Positions 35,299 through 44,316 of a stretch of 64,000 nt of DNA are shown here, piece after piece (the first letter of the stretch is position 1; every line of letters begins with the position of its first letter). The notes below the pieces were generated by a model. The model saw nothing but the letters and a program-made list of their open reading frames with translations, had not been told where the DNA came from and ran no database searches. The stretch is from Cohnella algarum (GTDB lineage Bacteria; Bacillota; Bacilli; Paenibacillales; Paenibacillaceae). The stretch is from NCBI RefSeq assembly GCF_016937515.1, contig NZ_JAFHKM010000002.1:3343001-3407000 (forward strand), in the 5' to 3' direction. Position numbers and translations under genes: made by a program.

Positions 35299-37080
35299 TT
35301 GAAACATTGGCTCGGGCGGTCTCTCAGACGAAAGCTGTCGTTTCTGTTGATCGTTTCCATGATTGGGCCGATCGTGCTTCTCGGTTATTTTTCCTATCAT
35401 ACCGCGTCCTCGGTATCGGAGGAAAAAGCCAAGCTCTCGGGGATGAATATTCTTCGGCAGCTCGATACGCAATTTCAGCTTATGGTCAAGGACGTCGAAA
35501 ACCTGTCCATTTTCCTGATCGGGGACGATGACGTCCAACGCTATTTGAGCGCGCCGCAGCGCAACGTCGTGCTTCGCACTTCCATCATCGTTTTTTTGAC
35601 CAATCTCGTATTTTCCAAAGATTATATCGCCGACATCCGCATCGTTCCGGACGACGACAAGGAGGCGATCGCGTACTCCCAGACGCCGGGAGCCCGGCAG
35701 CCGGTTGCCCGAGAGGAGGCGGAGAGCTTCGCCGGCCGGGAGGATAAAACGTGGTCGCTCGCCGCGCAGCTTTCCGGGGCTTCCGGGGCGGGACAAACGA
35801 TGACGCTGAGCCGGCCGATTCGCAGCACGGACCACTACGCCACGATCGGCCATTTGACGATCAGCCTGAATCGGGATGCCTTGACTCGAAGCCTGCGCCG
35901 GTCCGGGATGGAGGGGGGAGGGTACGTGCTTCTGCTTGACGGGCAAAACCGGGTGATCGCGGGAGACGGCCCGGCTCCGGGAGCGCGGATCGAGGAACGG
36001 TTTCCCGGGGTAAGGCTCGACAAGGCGTCCGGCGGGTTTCTGAATTACGGCGACGGAGACGGAAAAATGACGCTGATGGTTTACCGGATGCCGGGCGTCG
36101 ATTGGACGCTGCTCGGCGTCATTCCGTTCAAGCAGTACAGCAGCGAGAACCAGCATTTGCTTCGGCTGACTGCGGCCGTCGTCGTTTTGGAGGGGCTGAT
36201 TCTCGCCGGCATCATTTTGTTTCTGACCGCCCGAATTACGCAGCCGCTTCGCCGGCTCGCCCGATTTTTGAAAACCGGCAACCCGGAGGAAGAGCTGCCG
36301 ATGCTGCCGGCTCAAACCGTGGACGAGGTCGGGCAGCTCATCATGAGCTACAATCGGCTGAGCGGCAGGATCCAGCGGCTGACCGAACGGGTGAAAGAGA
36401 ACGAAGCCCGAAAAAAGGAGGCGGACCTGCTCGCGTTGCAGGCGCAAATCCATCCCCATTTTCTCTATAATACGCTGTCGTCGATCCACTGGCTGGCGAT
36501 GGCCAACCGCGAACACCGCATTGCGCGGATGGTCGGGGCATTGAGCGATTTTTTGCGCTTCAGCCTGAACGACGGCGAAGAGTACTGCACCGTCGGGCAG
36601 GAAGCCGCGCACGCTCAAAGCTATGTGCGAATCCAGTCCGACCGCTACCCGGACGAATGGGAAGTCCGGTTTGACATCGACCCCGATTGTGAGCGGGGAA
36701 TGATGCTGAAGCTGCTGCTTCAGCCCCTGATCGAAAATGCGATTCGGCACGGCGTGCTTCCGAAAGAAGGAAAAGGCAGCATCGAGGTGAGCATGGCCCG
36801 CGACGGACCGTGGCTGCGCGTCATTGTGCAGGACAACGGGGTCGGAATGGACGAAGAAAAACTGGAGCGGCTGCGGGCTTCGCTGGAACGGGAGCCGGAG
36901 CGGTCGCCGGACAAGCCGATCGGCGGGGGCTATGGCTTGCGCAACGTTCATCGCAGGCTTCGCATGCATTATACCGGCAATCCCGGACTTCATTTGGAAA
37001 GCTGGGAGGGGCTTGGGACGAAGGCGGCATTCACGATACCGATATTCGAGGTGACCGACGATGAAGCTCATGATCGTTGA
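35299..37080 (+). CDS. YesM-type sensor histidine kinase
   Basis: A 593-aa kinase with an N-terminal membrane helix (LSFLLIVSMIGPIVLLGYFSY), a long extracytoplasmic dCache-like sensor (about 30-285), a second helix, a HAMP region (RITQPLRRLARFLKTG), the His_kinase domain with phosphorylated His in LQAQIHPHFLYNTLSSIHWL, and a HATPase_c domain (PLIENAIRHG; DNGVGMDEE; GYGLRNVHRRL). TTG start at 35299 after AAAGGGGGG. It overlaps the response regulator by 20 bases. With the sugar ABC genes downstream it would sense a carbohydrate. Confidence 0.92.
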   Translation: MKHWLGRSLRRKLSFLLIVSMIGPIVLLGYFSYHTASSVSEEKAKLSGMNILRQLDTQFQLMVKDVENLSIFLIGDDDVQRYLSAPQRNVVLRTSIIVFLTNLVFSKDYIADIRIVPDDDKEAIAYSQTPGARQPVAREEAESFAGREDKTWSLAAQLSGASGAGQTMTLSRPIRSTDHYATIGHLTISLNRDALTRSLRRSGMEGGGYVLLLDGQNRVIAGDGPAPGARIEERFPGVRLDKASGGFLNYGDGDGKMTLMVYRMPGVDWTLLGVIPFKQYSSENQHLLRLTAAVVVLEGLILAGIILFLTARITQPLRRLARFLKTGNPEEELPMLPAQTVDEVGQLIMSYNRLSGRIQRLTERVKENEARKKEADLLALQAQIHPHFLYNTLSSIHWLAMANREHRIARMVGALSDFLRFSLNDGEEYCTVGQEAAHAQSYVRIQSDRYPDEWEVRFDIDPDCERGMMLKLLLQPLIENAIRHGVLPKEGKGSIEVSMARDGPWLRVIVQDNGVGMDEEKLERLRASLEREPERSPDKPIGGGYGLRNVHRRLRMHYTGNPGLHLESWEGLGTKAAFTIPIFEVTDDEAHDR

Positions 37081-38602
37081 CGACGATCCCCACATCCGCA
37101 ACGGGCTGGCCAAGGCAATTCCGTGGGAGGAGCACGGCTTCATGCTGCTGGACCCGGCTTCTTCGGCCGAAGAGGCGCTAAGCCGATTTCCCGGCGAGCG
37201 GCCCGAGATCGTATTGACCGACATCGAAATGAAAGGCATCACCGGCCTCGAGATGGCGGCCCGAATGAAACGGAGCGCTCCGGCTACGGAAATCGTCGTG
37301 CTCTCCGGCTACGGTCAATTTTCTTACATGCAACAAGCGATACGCGAAGGCGTCGGCGACTATATATTGAAAACGAGCGGTCCGGACGAAATCGTCCGCG
37401 TCGTCCTGAACGCGAAGCGCCGCCTGTTGGACAAGGCCGGGCGTGACCGCGACGGAGCTTCCGGCGTCCTTGCCAGCGGGGCGCTGGAGGAGTTGCTGTT
37501 CCACGATCATCCGCCCGATTACCGCTTGCCGAATGAACTTAAGCGGCTGTTCGACGGGATGCGGCCGCCATCCGGCGGCCGGGAGCTGCTTCAGGCGATC
37601 GTCGTTTCCGTGAAGCGCCAGGACGAGCGAATGTCGGCCGGTTTTTTGCATTTTACGATTCGAACCCGTCTGCAGGAGCGGTTCCCCTCCGTCGCGCTGC
37701 GCTACGGAAAGCGGATGCTCGTTGTGCTGAGCCGGTCCGAAGAGCGGGAGGACGACGACGAGTTGAGGAGGTCGTTCGCCGAGCTGGAGAAGAAGCTCGG
37801 TTGCCGGCTGTTCGTTTCTGCCGGCTCGCCGGTCCGGCGGCCGGAGGAGCTGGCCGTCTCCTTCCGGGAGGCGGAAACGGCTTCCCGCTACGGGTGGTTT
37901 CTGGATGACGCCGGATTCGTGGCGTACGCTGCGGTTCGCGGACGCAAAGGCATCGATCCGGTTTTCCCGAAGGAGGAGGAACGGGAGCTCACGCGACTCA
38001 TCCGAAGCGGCGACGCTCGGGAGCTTCGCGGCATGGCGGAGCGTCTGTGCGCCCGGATCCGGAACGACCCCGACGCGACGCCGGATTCCCTGTACGCTTA
38101 CGCGCAAATGCTGTTGACGGCGGGTTATCGCTGGCTGGAGCGAACCGCCGCCTCGTACGGAAAAGCGCTCGGGAAGGAACGGATGCGGCTTCCTTCCCCC
38201 GAGGAGCTGCTGGCGGGACCGGCGAACGTGCTGGGCGATCTACTGGCATCGATCATGGACCAATACCTGGAGCTCGGTTCCGGCACCCATCATTATATCG
38301 CCGAGGCGATTGCCTATGTCCGGGAGAATCTGGGCCGCAACGTCTCCCTCCAGCAGGCGGCCGCTCACATTCACGTCAACCCGAATTACTTGAGCGACCT
38401 GTTCAAACGGGAAACGGGCACGAACTATATCGAATTCGTGACGAAGGAGCGGATGGAGCGAGCCAAGTCTCTTCTGTCCGGTTCGAACGACAAAATCAAA
38501 GACATCGCAAGAAGCGTCGGTTACGAGGATATCAAGTACTTTACGGGGCTTTTCAAACGCCACACGGGACAAACGCCTTCCGAATACCGCGGCAAGTTCT
38601 GA
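37061..38602 (+). CDS. YesN-type response regulator with AraC output
   Basis: A 513-aa regulator with an N-terminal receiver domain (acidic DDD at 7-9, phosphorylated Asp in VLTDIEM, Lys in ILKTSG), a long linker of about 270 residues, and a C-terminal AraC helix-turn-helix pair (VSLQQAAAHIHVNPNYLSDLF; IKDIARSVGYEDIKYFTGLFK). Translation is coupled to the kinase by overlap. It probably activates the sugar ABC genes that start at 38699. Confidence 0.92.
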   Translation: MKLMIVDDDPHIRNGLAKAIPWEEHGFMLLDPASSAEEALSRFPGERPEIVLTDIEMKGITGLEMAARMKRSAPATEIVVLSGYGQFSYMQQAIREGVGDYILKTSGPDEIVRVVLNAKRRLLDKAGRDRDGASGVLASGALEELLFHDHPPDYRLPNELKRLFDGMRPPSGGRELLQAIVVSVKRQDERMSAGFLHFTIRTRLQERFPSVALRYGKRMLVVLSRSEEREDDDELRRSFAELEKKLGCRLFVSAGSPVRRPEELAVSFREAETASRYGWFLDDAGFVAYAAVRGRKGIDPVFPKEEERELTRLIRSGDARELRGMAERLCARIRNDPDATPDSLYAYAQMLLTAGYRWLERTAASYGKALGKERMRLPSPEELLAGPANVLGDLLASIMDQYLELGSGTHHYIAEAIAYVRENLGRNVSLQQAAAHIHVNPNYLSDLFKRETGTNYIEFVTKERMERAKSLLSGSNDKIKDIARSVGYEDIKYFTGLFKRHTGQTPSEYRGKF

Positions 38603-38621
38603 ATTTTCACCCCCTCGGCTC

Positions 38622-38656
38622 TGAACTCTCTCCCCTTATGCCCGGGAGAGAGTTTT
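38622..38656 (+). terminator. rho-independent terminator
   Basis: AACTCTCTCCC pairs with GGGAGAGAGTT and a T-run follows. TATAAT overlaps the end of the T-run, so a promoter for the ABC operon may begin immediately after. Confidence 0.82.
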
Positions 38657-38698
38657 TTATAATAGAAGAGGAAAGCCAACACAGGGAGGTTAAGAAAC

Positions 38699-40045
38699 AT
38701 GACAAAGAGGTTGAAAGGTTTCGTTTCCCTCGTTTTATTAGGGGCGCTTCTGGCCGGATGCGGCAGCTCGGGCTCGAACGGCGGGGAAGCGTCGGCCCCG
38801 GCGGGTTCTTCGGACTCGGCAAGCGCGGAAGGCGGGGAGAGGGTATCTCTCTCCATCTGGCACAATTACTCGGGCGACGACTTGCGCGCCCAGACGGTGC
38901 GCCGGCTCATCAGCGAGTTTCAGGAGGAGCATCCCGAAGTCTTGCTCGATTCCCAGCCGATTCCGACCGATTCCTATCGGCAGCGGATCCAGACCGTAGC
39001 GGCCGCCCGCGAGCTTCCGGACGTGTTCCTTTCCTATTCGGGCAGCTTTACCGACGAATTTCAAAAGGCGGGCCTGATCCAGCCGATTACGGAGCTGCTT
39101 GACGGCAACCAGGAGTGGACCGACGGTTTCCTGCCGGGAGCCTATGATATTTTCACGTACGATGGCGAAGTATATTCGGTTCCGGTGGCGATGTCGGCGA
39201 CGTCGTTCCTGTTCTATAACAAGGAGCTGTTCGAGCAAAACGGCCTCGCCGTGCCGAAAACGTGGGACGAGCTGCTGGCCGCGATCGAAGCGTTCAAGGC
39301 AAAAGGCGTTACGCCGATCGCGATGGGCAATCAGGCGCCATGGGTCGCTCAATCCACGATGTTCGGCGTCATGGCGGACCGGCTCACCGGCACGGAATGG
39401 TTCATGAACGCGAAGGACGGCAGCGGCGCGTCGTTTACCGATCCGATTTTTGTCGAGGCGCTAGGCTATTTCAAGCAGTTGTCCGACGCGGGCGCGTTCC
39501 AGGAAGGCGCGAACAGCCTGGACAATACGCAGGCGGAGCAATACTTCATCCAGGGCAACGCCGCGATGATTATGAACGGCGCCTGGTCGATCAGCAACTG
39601 GGCGGCATCCGCTTCGGAGGAAGCCCTGCAGAAGGTCGGAGTCGCCGTCTTCCCGACGCTTCCGAACGGCAAAGGCGAGGCGAACACAATCACGGGCGGT
39701 CCCGGCGGCGGCTTCGTGCTTAACGCGGAAGCGGAAGGACGGAAGCGGGAGCTGGCGATGGAGCTCATATACAAGCTAAGCAGTGCGGAAGCGCAAAAGG
39801 CGGTCGCCGAAAGCAATTCGATGGTGATGTACGACGTCGACATCGACGCTTCGAAGGTGACGCCGCTGTTCAACGATGCGTTTGGCTTGGTGAAGACCCT
39901 GTCGTTCAGCCCGGTTTACGACCTTTACTTGTCCGCTGCCGGCGGCGAGGCGGTCAACAACGGCCTGCAGGAGCTGATGCTGGGCGGCGATCCGGCGGCG
40001 GTTGCGGAAAAAATCCAGGCGGCGCAGGCGGGCTCGGCGCAATAG
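38699..40045 (+). CDS. sugar ABC transporter substrate-binding lipoprotein
   Basis: A 448-aa extracellular solute-binding protein family 1 lipoprotein (lipobox LLAGC, then a Gly/Ser/Ala linker). Conserved parts are VSLSIWHNYSGDD, ELPDVFLSYSGSFTDEFQKAGLIQPI, and FYNKELFEQNGLAVPKTWDELLAAIEAFKAKG, followed by GNAAMIMNGAWSISNW. It binds mono- or oligosaccharides for import. It follows the YesM/YesN pair and precedes two permeases; the ATPase is presumably a shared MsmX-type protein elsewhere. Confidence 0.92.
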   Translation: MTKRLKGFVSLVLLGALLAGCGSSGSNGGEASAPAGSSDSASAEGGERVSLSIWHNYSGDDLRAQTVRRLISEFQEEHPEVLLDSQPIPTDSYRQRIQTVAAARELPDVFLSYSGSFTDEFQKAGLIQPITELLDGNQEWTDGFLPGAYDIFTYDGEVYSVPVAMSATSFLFYNKELFEQNGLAVPKTWDELLAAIEAFKAKGVTPIAMGNQAPWVAQSTMFGVMADRLTGTEWFMNAKDGSGASFTDPIFVEALGYFKQLSDAGAFQEGANSLDNTQAEQYFIQGNAAMIMNGAWSISNWAASASEEALQKVGVAVFPTLPNGKGEANTITGGPGGGFVLNAEAEGRKRELAMELIYKLSSAEAQKAVAESNSMVMYDVDIDASKVTPLFNDAFGLVKTLSFSPVYDLYLSAAGGEAVNNGLQELMLGGDPAAVAEKIQAAQAGSAQ

Positions 40046-40066
40046 ACTCGCTAAAGATCCGAAAGG

Positions 40067-40102
40067 GACGGACATCCGCATCCGGCAGGATGCGGATGTT
40101 TC
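40067..40102 (+). terminator. attenuator-like hairpin between binding protein and permease
   Basis: ACATCCGCATCC pairs perfectly with GGATGCGGATGT around a 4-base loop. Only a short T tract follows, so it more likely lowers permease expression or protects the upstream message than ends transcription fully. Confidence 0.65.
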
Positions 40103-40147
40103 ATCGCCCGGGCGCCAACGCCCGCGCGAGAAGGAAAGGAGGCGTCC

Positions 40148-41023
40148 ATGACAAACGCCGGACGTTTACGGGCTTTTATTTTCGCGTGTTTGGCTCCGAC
40201 CTTGATCGTTTACGGGCTGTTTGCGGTCGTTCCGATCGCATGGTCGGCCTACTACGGATTTTTCGACTGGAGCGGAATCGGGGACCCGAAATTCGCGGGA
40301 TGGGCCAACTATGCCGCCGTCGTCCAGGAGCCGCTGTTCTGGCGAGCCTTGAAAAATAACATCATCATCGTCGGCGCCTCCATCTTCGGACAGCTGCCGA
40401 TCGCGCTCCTGCTCGCGATTTTGCTGAACCGGAACTCGTGGTTCGGCAGGGCGATCCGGTCGGCCGTCTTCATGCCGATGGTGCTTTCGACGGTCGTCGT
40501 CGCGCTCATTTGGAAATACATTTATCATCCGCAGATCGGCGTCCTCAATTACGTGCTGAAGGCGATCGGCCTGGAATCGTGGGCCATGCCGTGGCTGTCC
40601 GATCCCGCCATCAACATGTACGCGGTGTCGATTCCGGTTATTTGGGCCAACATCGGTCCTTATCTGATTATTTTCATTTCCGCGATCCAGAATCTTCCCT
40701 CCGAGGTGGACGAAGCGGCGCGGCTGGACGGGGCGACAGGCGCGAAGAAACTCGTTCTCGTCACGCTGCCGATGATTTGGAACACGATCAAGGTGACCGT
40801 CATCATGTGCATCGCCGGCAGCTTGAAGGCGTTCGACCTGGTGTTCGTCATGACCCACGGCGGTCCGGCGCATACGACGGAGCTGCTGGCCACTTATATG
40901 TACAACAGCACGTTTGCCGTTTACCGGTACGGGTACGGCTCGGCGATTTCGACGATGATCGTTCTGGTCAGCGCGGTTCTCATTTTGCTCAGCCAACTGC
41001 TGATGACGCGTAAAAGCCAATGA
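40148..41023 (+). CDS. sugar ABC transporter permease, MalF/UgpA type
   Basis: A 291-aa permease with six membrane helices and the EAA loop SEVDEAARLDGATGAKKLVLVTLPMI. Its opening APTLIVYGLFAVVPIAWSAYYGFFDW is typical of the first permease of CUT1 sugar importers. The ATG follows AAAGGAGG. The frame is intact. Confidence 0.92.
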   Translation: MTNAGRLRAFIFACLAPTLIVYGLFAVVPIAWSAYYGFFDWSGIGDPKFAGWANYAAVVQEPLFWRALKNNIIIVGASIFGQLPIALLLAILLNRNSWFGRAIRSAVFMPMVLSTVVVALIWKYIYHPQIGVLNYVLKAIGLESWAMPWLSDPAINMYAVSIPVIWANIGPYLIIFISAIQNLPSEVDEAARLDGATGAKKLVLVTLPMIWNTIKVTVIMCIAGSLKAFDLVFVMTHGGPAHTTELLATYMYNSTFAVYRYGYGSAISTMIVLVSAVLILLSQLLMTRKSQ

Positions 41024-41043
41024 AAGAAGGGGGACAGCGAAAA

Positions 41044-41924
41044 ATGAAGCAAGTCATAACCGAACCCGCACCCGCGCCCGTTTCGGGCAGCGCAAGAAAG
41101 GCGATTTTCGCCGCCGGGCGGTGGATTCGCAACCTGCTTTTGGCCGCGTACGCCGTGCTGACGCTTTACCCTTTGTACTGGCTATTTATCAGCGCGTTTA
41201 AAACGAACGAGGAATTTTTCAACCGCCCTTACGCGTTTCCACTGGAGCCGGTTCTGGCCAATGTAACCCGCGCCTGGGAGCTGGGGGGATGGGGCGGGCG
41301 ATGGTGAACTCGATGATCGTGACCGCGGCGGCGCTTGTCCTTACGCTGCTGCTCGCTTCGCTTTCGGCCTTCGTGCTGTCCCGTTACAGCTTCCGCTCCA
41401 AGGGGGCGATTATGTCGTTTTTGCTTCTCGGCATGCTCATTCCGATCCACAGTACGCTCGTCCCGCTGTTCATTATGCTAAACCGGCTCGGAATGCTGGA
41501 CTCCTATTGGGCGCTGATTCTTCCGTATACGGCGTTCGAGCTGTCCATCGCGGTGTTTCTGATGGCCGCGTACATGTCGTCCATCCCGAAGGAAATCGAA
41601 GAGGCCGCGCTGATCGACGGGATGGGCTACTGGAGCGTGCTGTTCAAGCTGATGCTGCCCCTGTCGCTGCCGGCGATGGCGACCGTTGCGATCCTGGCGT
41701 TTCTCCGCTATTGGAACGAATTCGCCTTCGCGCTCGTCTTCATCAACACGCAATCGCTCAAAACGCTGCCGCTCAGCCTGTCGCTGTTTTCCGACGGGTT
41801 CGGCACCGATTACAGCCTGACGATGGCCGCGATGGCCGTCGCCGTTATCCCGACGATCGTCATTTATTTGCTTTTCCAGGAGCAAATCATGAAGGGCATG
41901 GTCGCGGGGGCGGTCAAAGGCTGA
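41044..41924 (+). CDS. sugar ABC transporter permease, MalG type (interrupted by one frameshift)
   Basis: About 293 aa after correction. The first helix and the loop SAFKTNEEFFNRPYAFPLEP match the second CUT1 permease. The EAA loop is KEIEEAALIDGMGYWSVLFKLMLPL. The frame breaks at a run of six G (41283-41288); a seventh G gives continuous WELGGMGRAMVNSMIVTA. ATG 41044 is preceded by GAAGGGGGAC. It completes the importer with the two genes before it. The break is probably a consensus error. Confidence 0.85.
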
Positions 41925-42053
41925 GCGCCTTCCGCGATTCGCGCGACCGGCTGCAGGGGGATGGACGGCAGGACATCGCGCCCTTTTTGTCGAATGATCA
42001 CGGTAAACCGAGGAAGCCCGGAACGCTTGCGTCCGGCTTTCCGACGATAGGAT

Positions 42054-42395
42054 GTGACCGATTTGATATGGGGGTTAAGCGTCCTGCTGTTTCTGCTTGC
42101 CGGTTTGGCCGAAATCGGCGGGGGCTATCTGGTCTGGCTCTGGCTCAGGGAAGGGAAGCCGCTCGGCTACGGAATCGCGGGCTCTCTCGTTCTCGTGCTG
42201 TACGGCATTTTGCCCACCTTGCAGAAGTTTCCCTCGTTCGGGCGGGTCTATGCCGCCTACGGCGGGGTTTTTATCGTGATGGCCGTGCTGTGGGGGTGGC
42301 TGATCGACAAAAAAACGCCGGATGCTTACGACTGGCTGGGCGCCGCGATTTGTCTGGCGGGGGTCGCCGTTATTCTGTGGGCGCCGAGGCATTGA
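42054..42395 (+). CDS. YnfA family small membrane protein (UPF0060)
   Basis: A 113-aa protein of four hydrophobic helices with the family's landmarks ([55 protein letters not shown]). YnfA proteins resemble small multidrug transporters, and the substrate is not settled. Start is uncertain: GTG 42054 lies close to the AGGAT site, while TTG 42063 has better spacing. It stands alone between the sugar operon and a convergent kinase gene. Confidence 0.85.
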   Translation: MTDLIWGLSVLLFLLAGLAEIGGGYLVWLWLREGKPLGYGIAGSLVLVLYGILPTLQKFPSFGRVYAAYGGVFIVMAVLWGWLIDKKTPDAYDWLGAAICLAGVAVILWAPRH

Positions 42396-42487
42396 CGGCG
42401 GTTGTTCATGTCCGCGACCGTCCGATCTCGGTTCGCGTCTTTACGTCGGACCGATCCGGTGATTCTTCCCTGCAGACGGGGTCCACT

Positions 42488-43567
42488 TTATTTTCCTTGA
42501 CGCAGCGGCAGCGCAACCGTAAATTCGGTTCCCTCGCCCGGCCTGCTGCGCACGGAAATCGAGCCGCGGTGCATGTCCGCGATTTTTTTCGCAATGGAAA
42601 GGCCGAGACCGCTGCCTCCCGCCGAACGGGTCCGCGACTTGTCCGCTTTGTAAAAGCGCTCGAAAATGCGCGGCAAATCCGCGTCGGCGATCCCCGGCCC
42701 CGTGTCGGCGACGCGGACGACCGCCCGATCTCCTTTGCGCGCGAGAAAAACGCTGATTTTGCCGCCCTCGGGCGTAAACTTGACGGCGTTGTGGACGAGG
42801 TTCACCCATACCTGGCTCATCAGCATCTCGTCCGCGACGATGTCGACGGCTTCCGCGTACACGTCCATGTCGATGTTTTTGGCTTCCCATTGCGGCTCGC
42901 AGGCGAGGATGACGGCCGTCAGCTGTTTGTCGAGCCGGTAAGGCGCCGGATGAAACGGATGCCGGTCCGAGTCCAGCACCGCCAGCTTGAGCAGATTGTC
43001 GCTGAGCTTCGACAGGCGGGCGCACTCCTCCTCGATGACCGTCAAATACCGCTGCCGCTGCTCCGGATCCAGACGATCGTCCTTCAGCGCCCTGGCGAAC
43101 CCGCGGATCGACGTCAGCGGCGTCCCGATTTCATGCGAAACGTTCGAGATAAACTCCTGCCTCAGCTCCTCCATCGCCTTCAGGTTCGCCGCCATATCGT
43201 TAATGCTGTCGACGAGCTGATGCAGCGGATGCTTTTTCCGCTGCCTTCCGTTCGGTTCGCCGAAGCTCTGCTCGATATTGACGTGAAAATCGCCCCGCGA
43301 AATGCGTCTGATCGCCTCGATCAATTCCGTCCAAAAAACATGCTCTTTGGATCGGATAAACCGGCCCAAAATCGCCGCCCCGAAACCGAAAATAAGAAAG
43401 CCGAGCATGGCGTTGACGATCAAGGCGAACAGGCCGTGAGGTTCCCAGCCGACTCGCGAATAGATCGCCGCCGTCAAATAGAACGCCGCGGTCCAGCTCA
43501 GGAGCAGCGCCGCGAAGAAGAGGGAGACTTTGATCGCGATGTGGACGAACAACGGAACCCCCTTCAT
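42488..43567 (-). CDS. sensor histidine kinase, OmpR-partner type
   Basis: A 359-aa kinase with two N-terminal membrane helices (about 10-30 and 45-70), a short HAMP-like part, the phospho-acceptor motif SHEIGTPLTSIRG (the usual form is HELRTPLT), and the ATPase boxes VHNAVKFTPEGG, ADTGPGIADADL and GGSGLGLSIAKKI. The extracellular part is very short, so it may sense the membrane or a partner transporter. The ATG at 43567 overlaps the regulator stop by 4 bases. It is last in the minus-strand operon with the DrrAB-type exporter. Confidence 0.9.
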   Translation of the reverse strand: MKGVPLFVHIAIKVSLFFAALLLSWTAAFYLTAAIYSRVGWEPHGLFALIVNAMLGFLIFGFGAAILGRFIRSKEHVFWTELIEAIRRISRGDFHVNIEQSFGEPNGRQRKKHPLHQLVDSINDMAANLKAMEELRQEFISNVSHEIGTPLTSIRGFARALKDDRLDPEQRQRYLTVIEEECARLSKLSDNLLKLAVLDSDRHPFHPAPYRLDKQLTAVILACEPQWEAKNIDMDVYAEAVDIVADEMLMSQVWVNLVHNAVKFTPEGGKISVFLARKGDRAVVRVADTGPGIADADLPRIFERFYKADKSRTRSAGGSGLGLSIAKKIADMHRGSISVRSRPGEGTEFTVALPLRQGK

Positions 43568-44238
43568 TCCGGCACCTCCAGCCGATACCCCAGGCCCCGG
43601 ATCGTGCGGATCCGGAAGCCGTGCCGCTCTTCCGGAAACCGTTCCCGAAGCCGTTTGATATGCACGTCGACGGTTCTTTCGTCGCCCTCGTAATCGTAAC
43701 CCCAAATTTGCTCGATCAGCTGATCGCGCGTAAACGTTTTTCCGGGGTAGCCGGCCAGCTTGAACAGCAGCTCGAATTCCTTGAGCGGAAGCGTAACCTC
43801 CCGATCGCCGACCCGGCACTCGAACGTATCGCGGCGCAGCGTCACGTCTCCGATCTGCACCGTCTGCAAGGCCATGATGCGGTATCGCTTCAATAACGCC
43901 TTGACGCGAGCGACGAGCACCATCGGGTCGAACGGCTTGACGAGATAGTCGTCCGTGCCGAGCTCGAAGCCTTTTACGATTTGCGAAGGCTCGCCTTTGG
44001 CCGAGAGCATGAGCAGGGGCAGGTCGGCGCGCTCGCGCAGCTCGCGGCACAGTTCCCATCCGTCCATGACGGGCATCATAATGTCGAGCACGACCAGATC
44101 GGCCTTCGCGTCGTCGAGCATGCGCAAGGCGTCCAGCCCGTTCGCGGCTTCAAGCACGGCAAAGCCTTCCAGCCGCAAAAAATGTCCGACCAATTCGCGG
44201 ATATGCGGATCGTCGTCGACGACCAATATGCGGGTCAT
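43564..44238 (-). CDS. OmpR-family response regulator
   Basis: A 224-aa regulator: receiver with VVDDDPHIREL, phosphorylated Asp in VVLDIMMPVMDG and Lys in DYLVKPFDP, then a winged-helix output (LPLKEFELLFKLAGYPGKTFTRDQL; RTVDVHIKRLRERF; IRTIRGLGYRLE). Complete and standard length. It lies 78 bases after the ABC permease gene and overlaps the kinase. Confidence 0.93.
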   Translation of the reverse strand: MTRILVVDDDPHIRELVGHFLRLEGFAVLEAANGLDALRMLDDAKADLVVLDIMMPVMDGWELCRELRERADLPLLMLSAKGEPSQIVKGFELGTDDYLVKPFDPMVLVARVKALLKRYRIMALQTVQIGDVTLRRDTFECRVGDREVTLPLKEFELLFKLAGYPGKTFTRDQLIEQIWGYDYEGDERTVDVHIKRLRERFPEERHGFRIRTIRGLGYRLEVPE

Positions 44239-44316
44239 TCCGGTTTCCTCCCATTCAATCTGCCGTTAAGCGCCGGGCTTGGGCAAAAGGTTCATCCGAC
44301 CGTCCTATCTTATCTT

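Noticed and set aside
35212..37242. 676-codon minus-strand open frame opposite the histidine kinase
   Set aside because: It is a shadow of the high-GC kinase gene; its sequence is His/Arg/Pro-rich with no domain.
41289..41924. Programmed -1 frameshift in the permease at the six-G run
   Set aside because: No slippery heptamer with downstream pseudoknot was evident, and the same single-G loss recurs in unrelated genes; a sequence error is simpler.
41507..43693. 728-codon plus-strand open frame
   Set aside because: It runs in a wrong frame through the MalG permease and YnfA and antisense to the kinase, with no recognisable motif.
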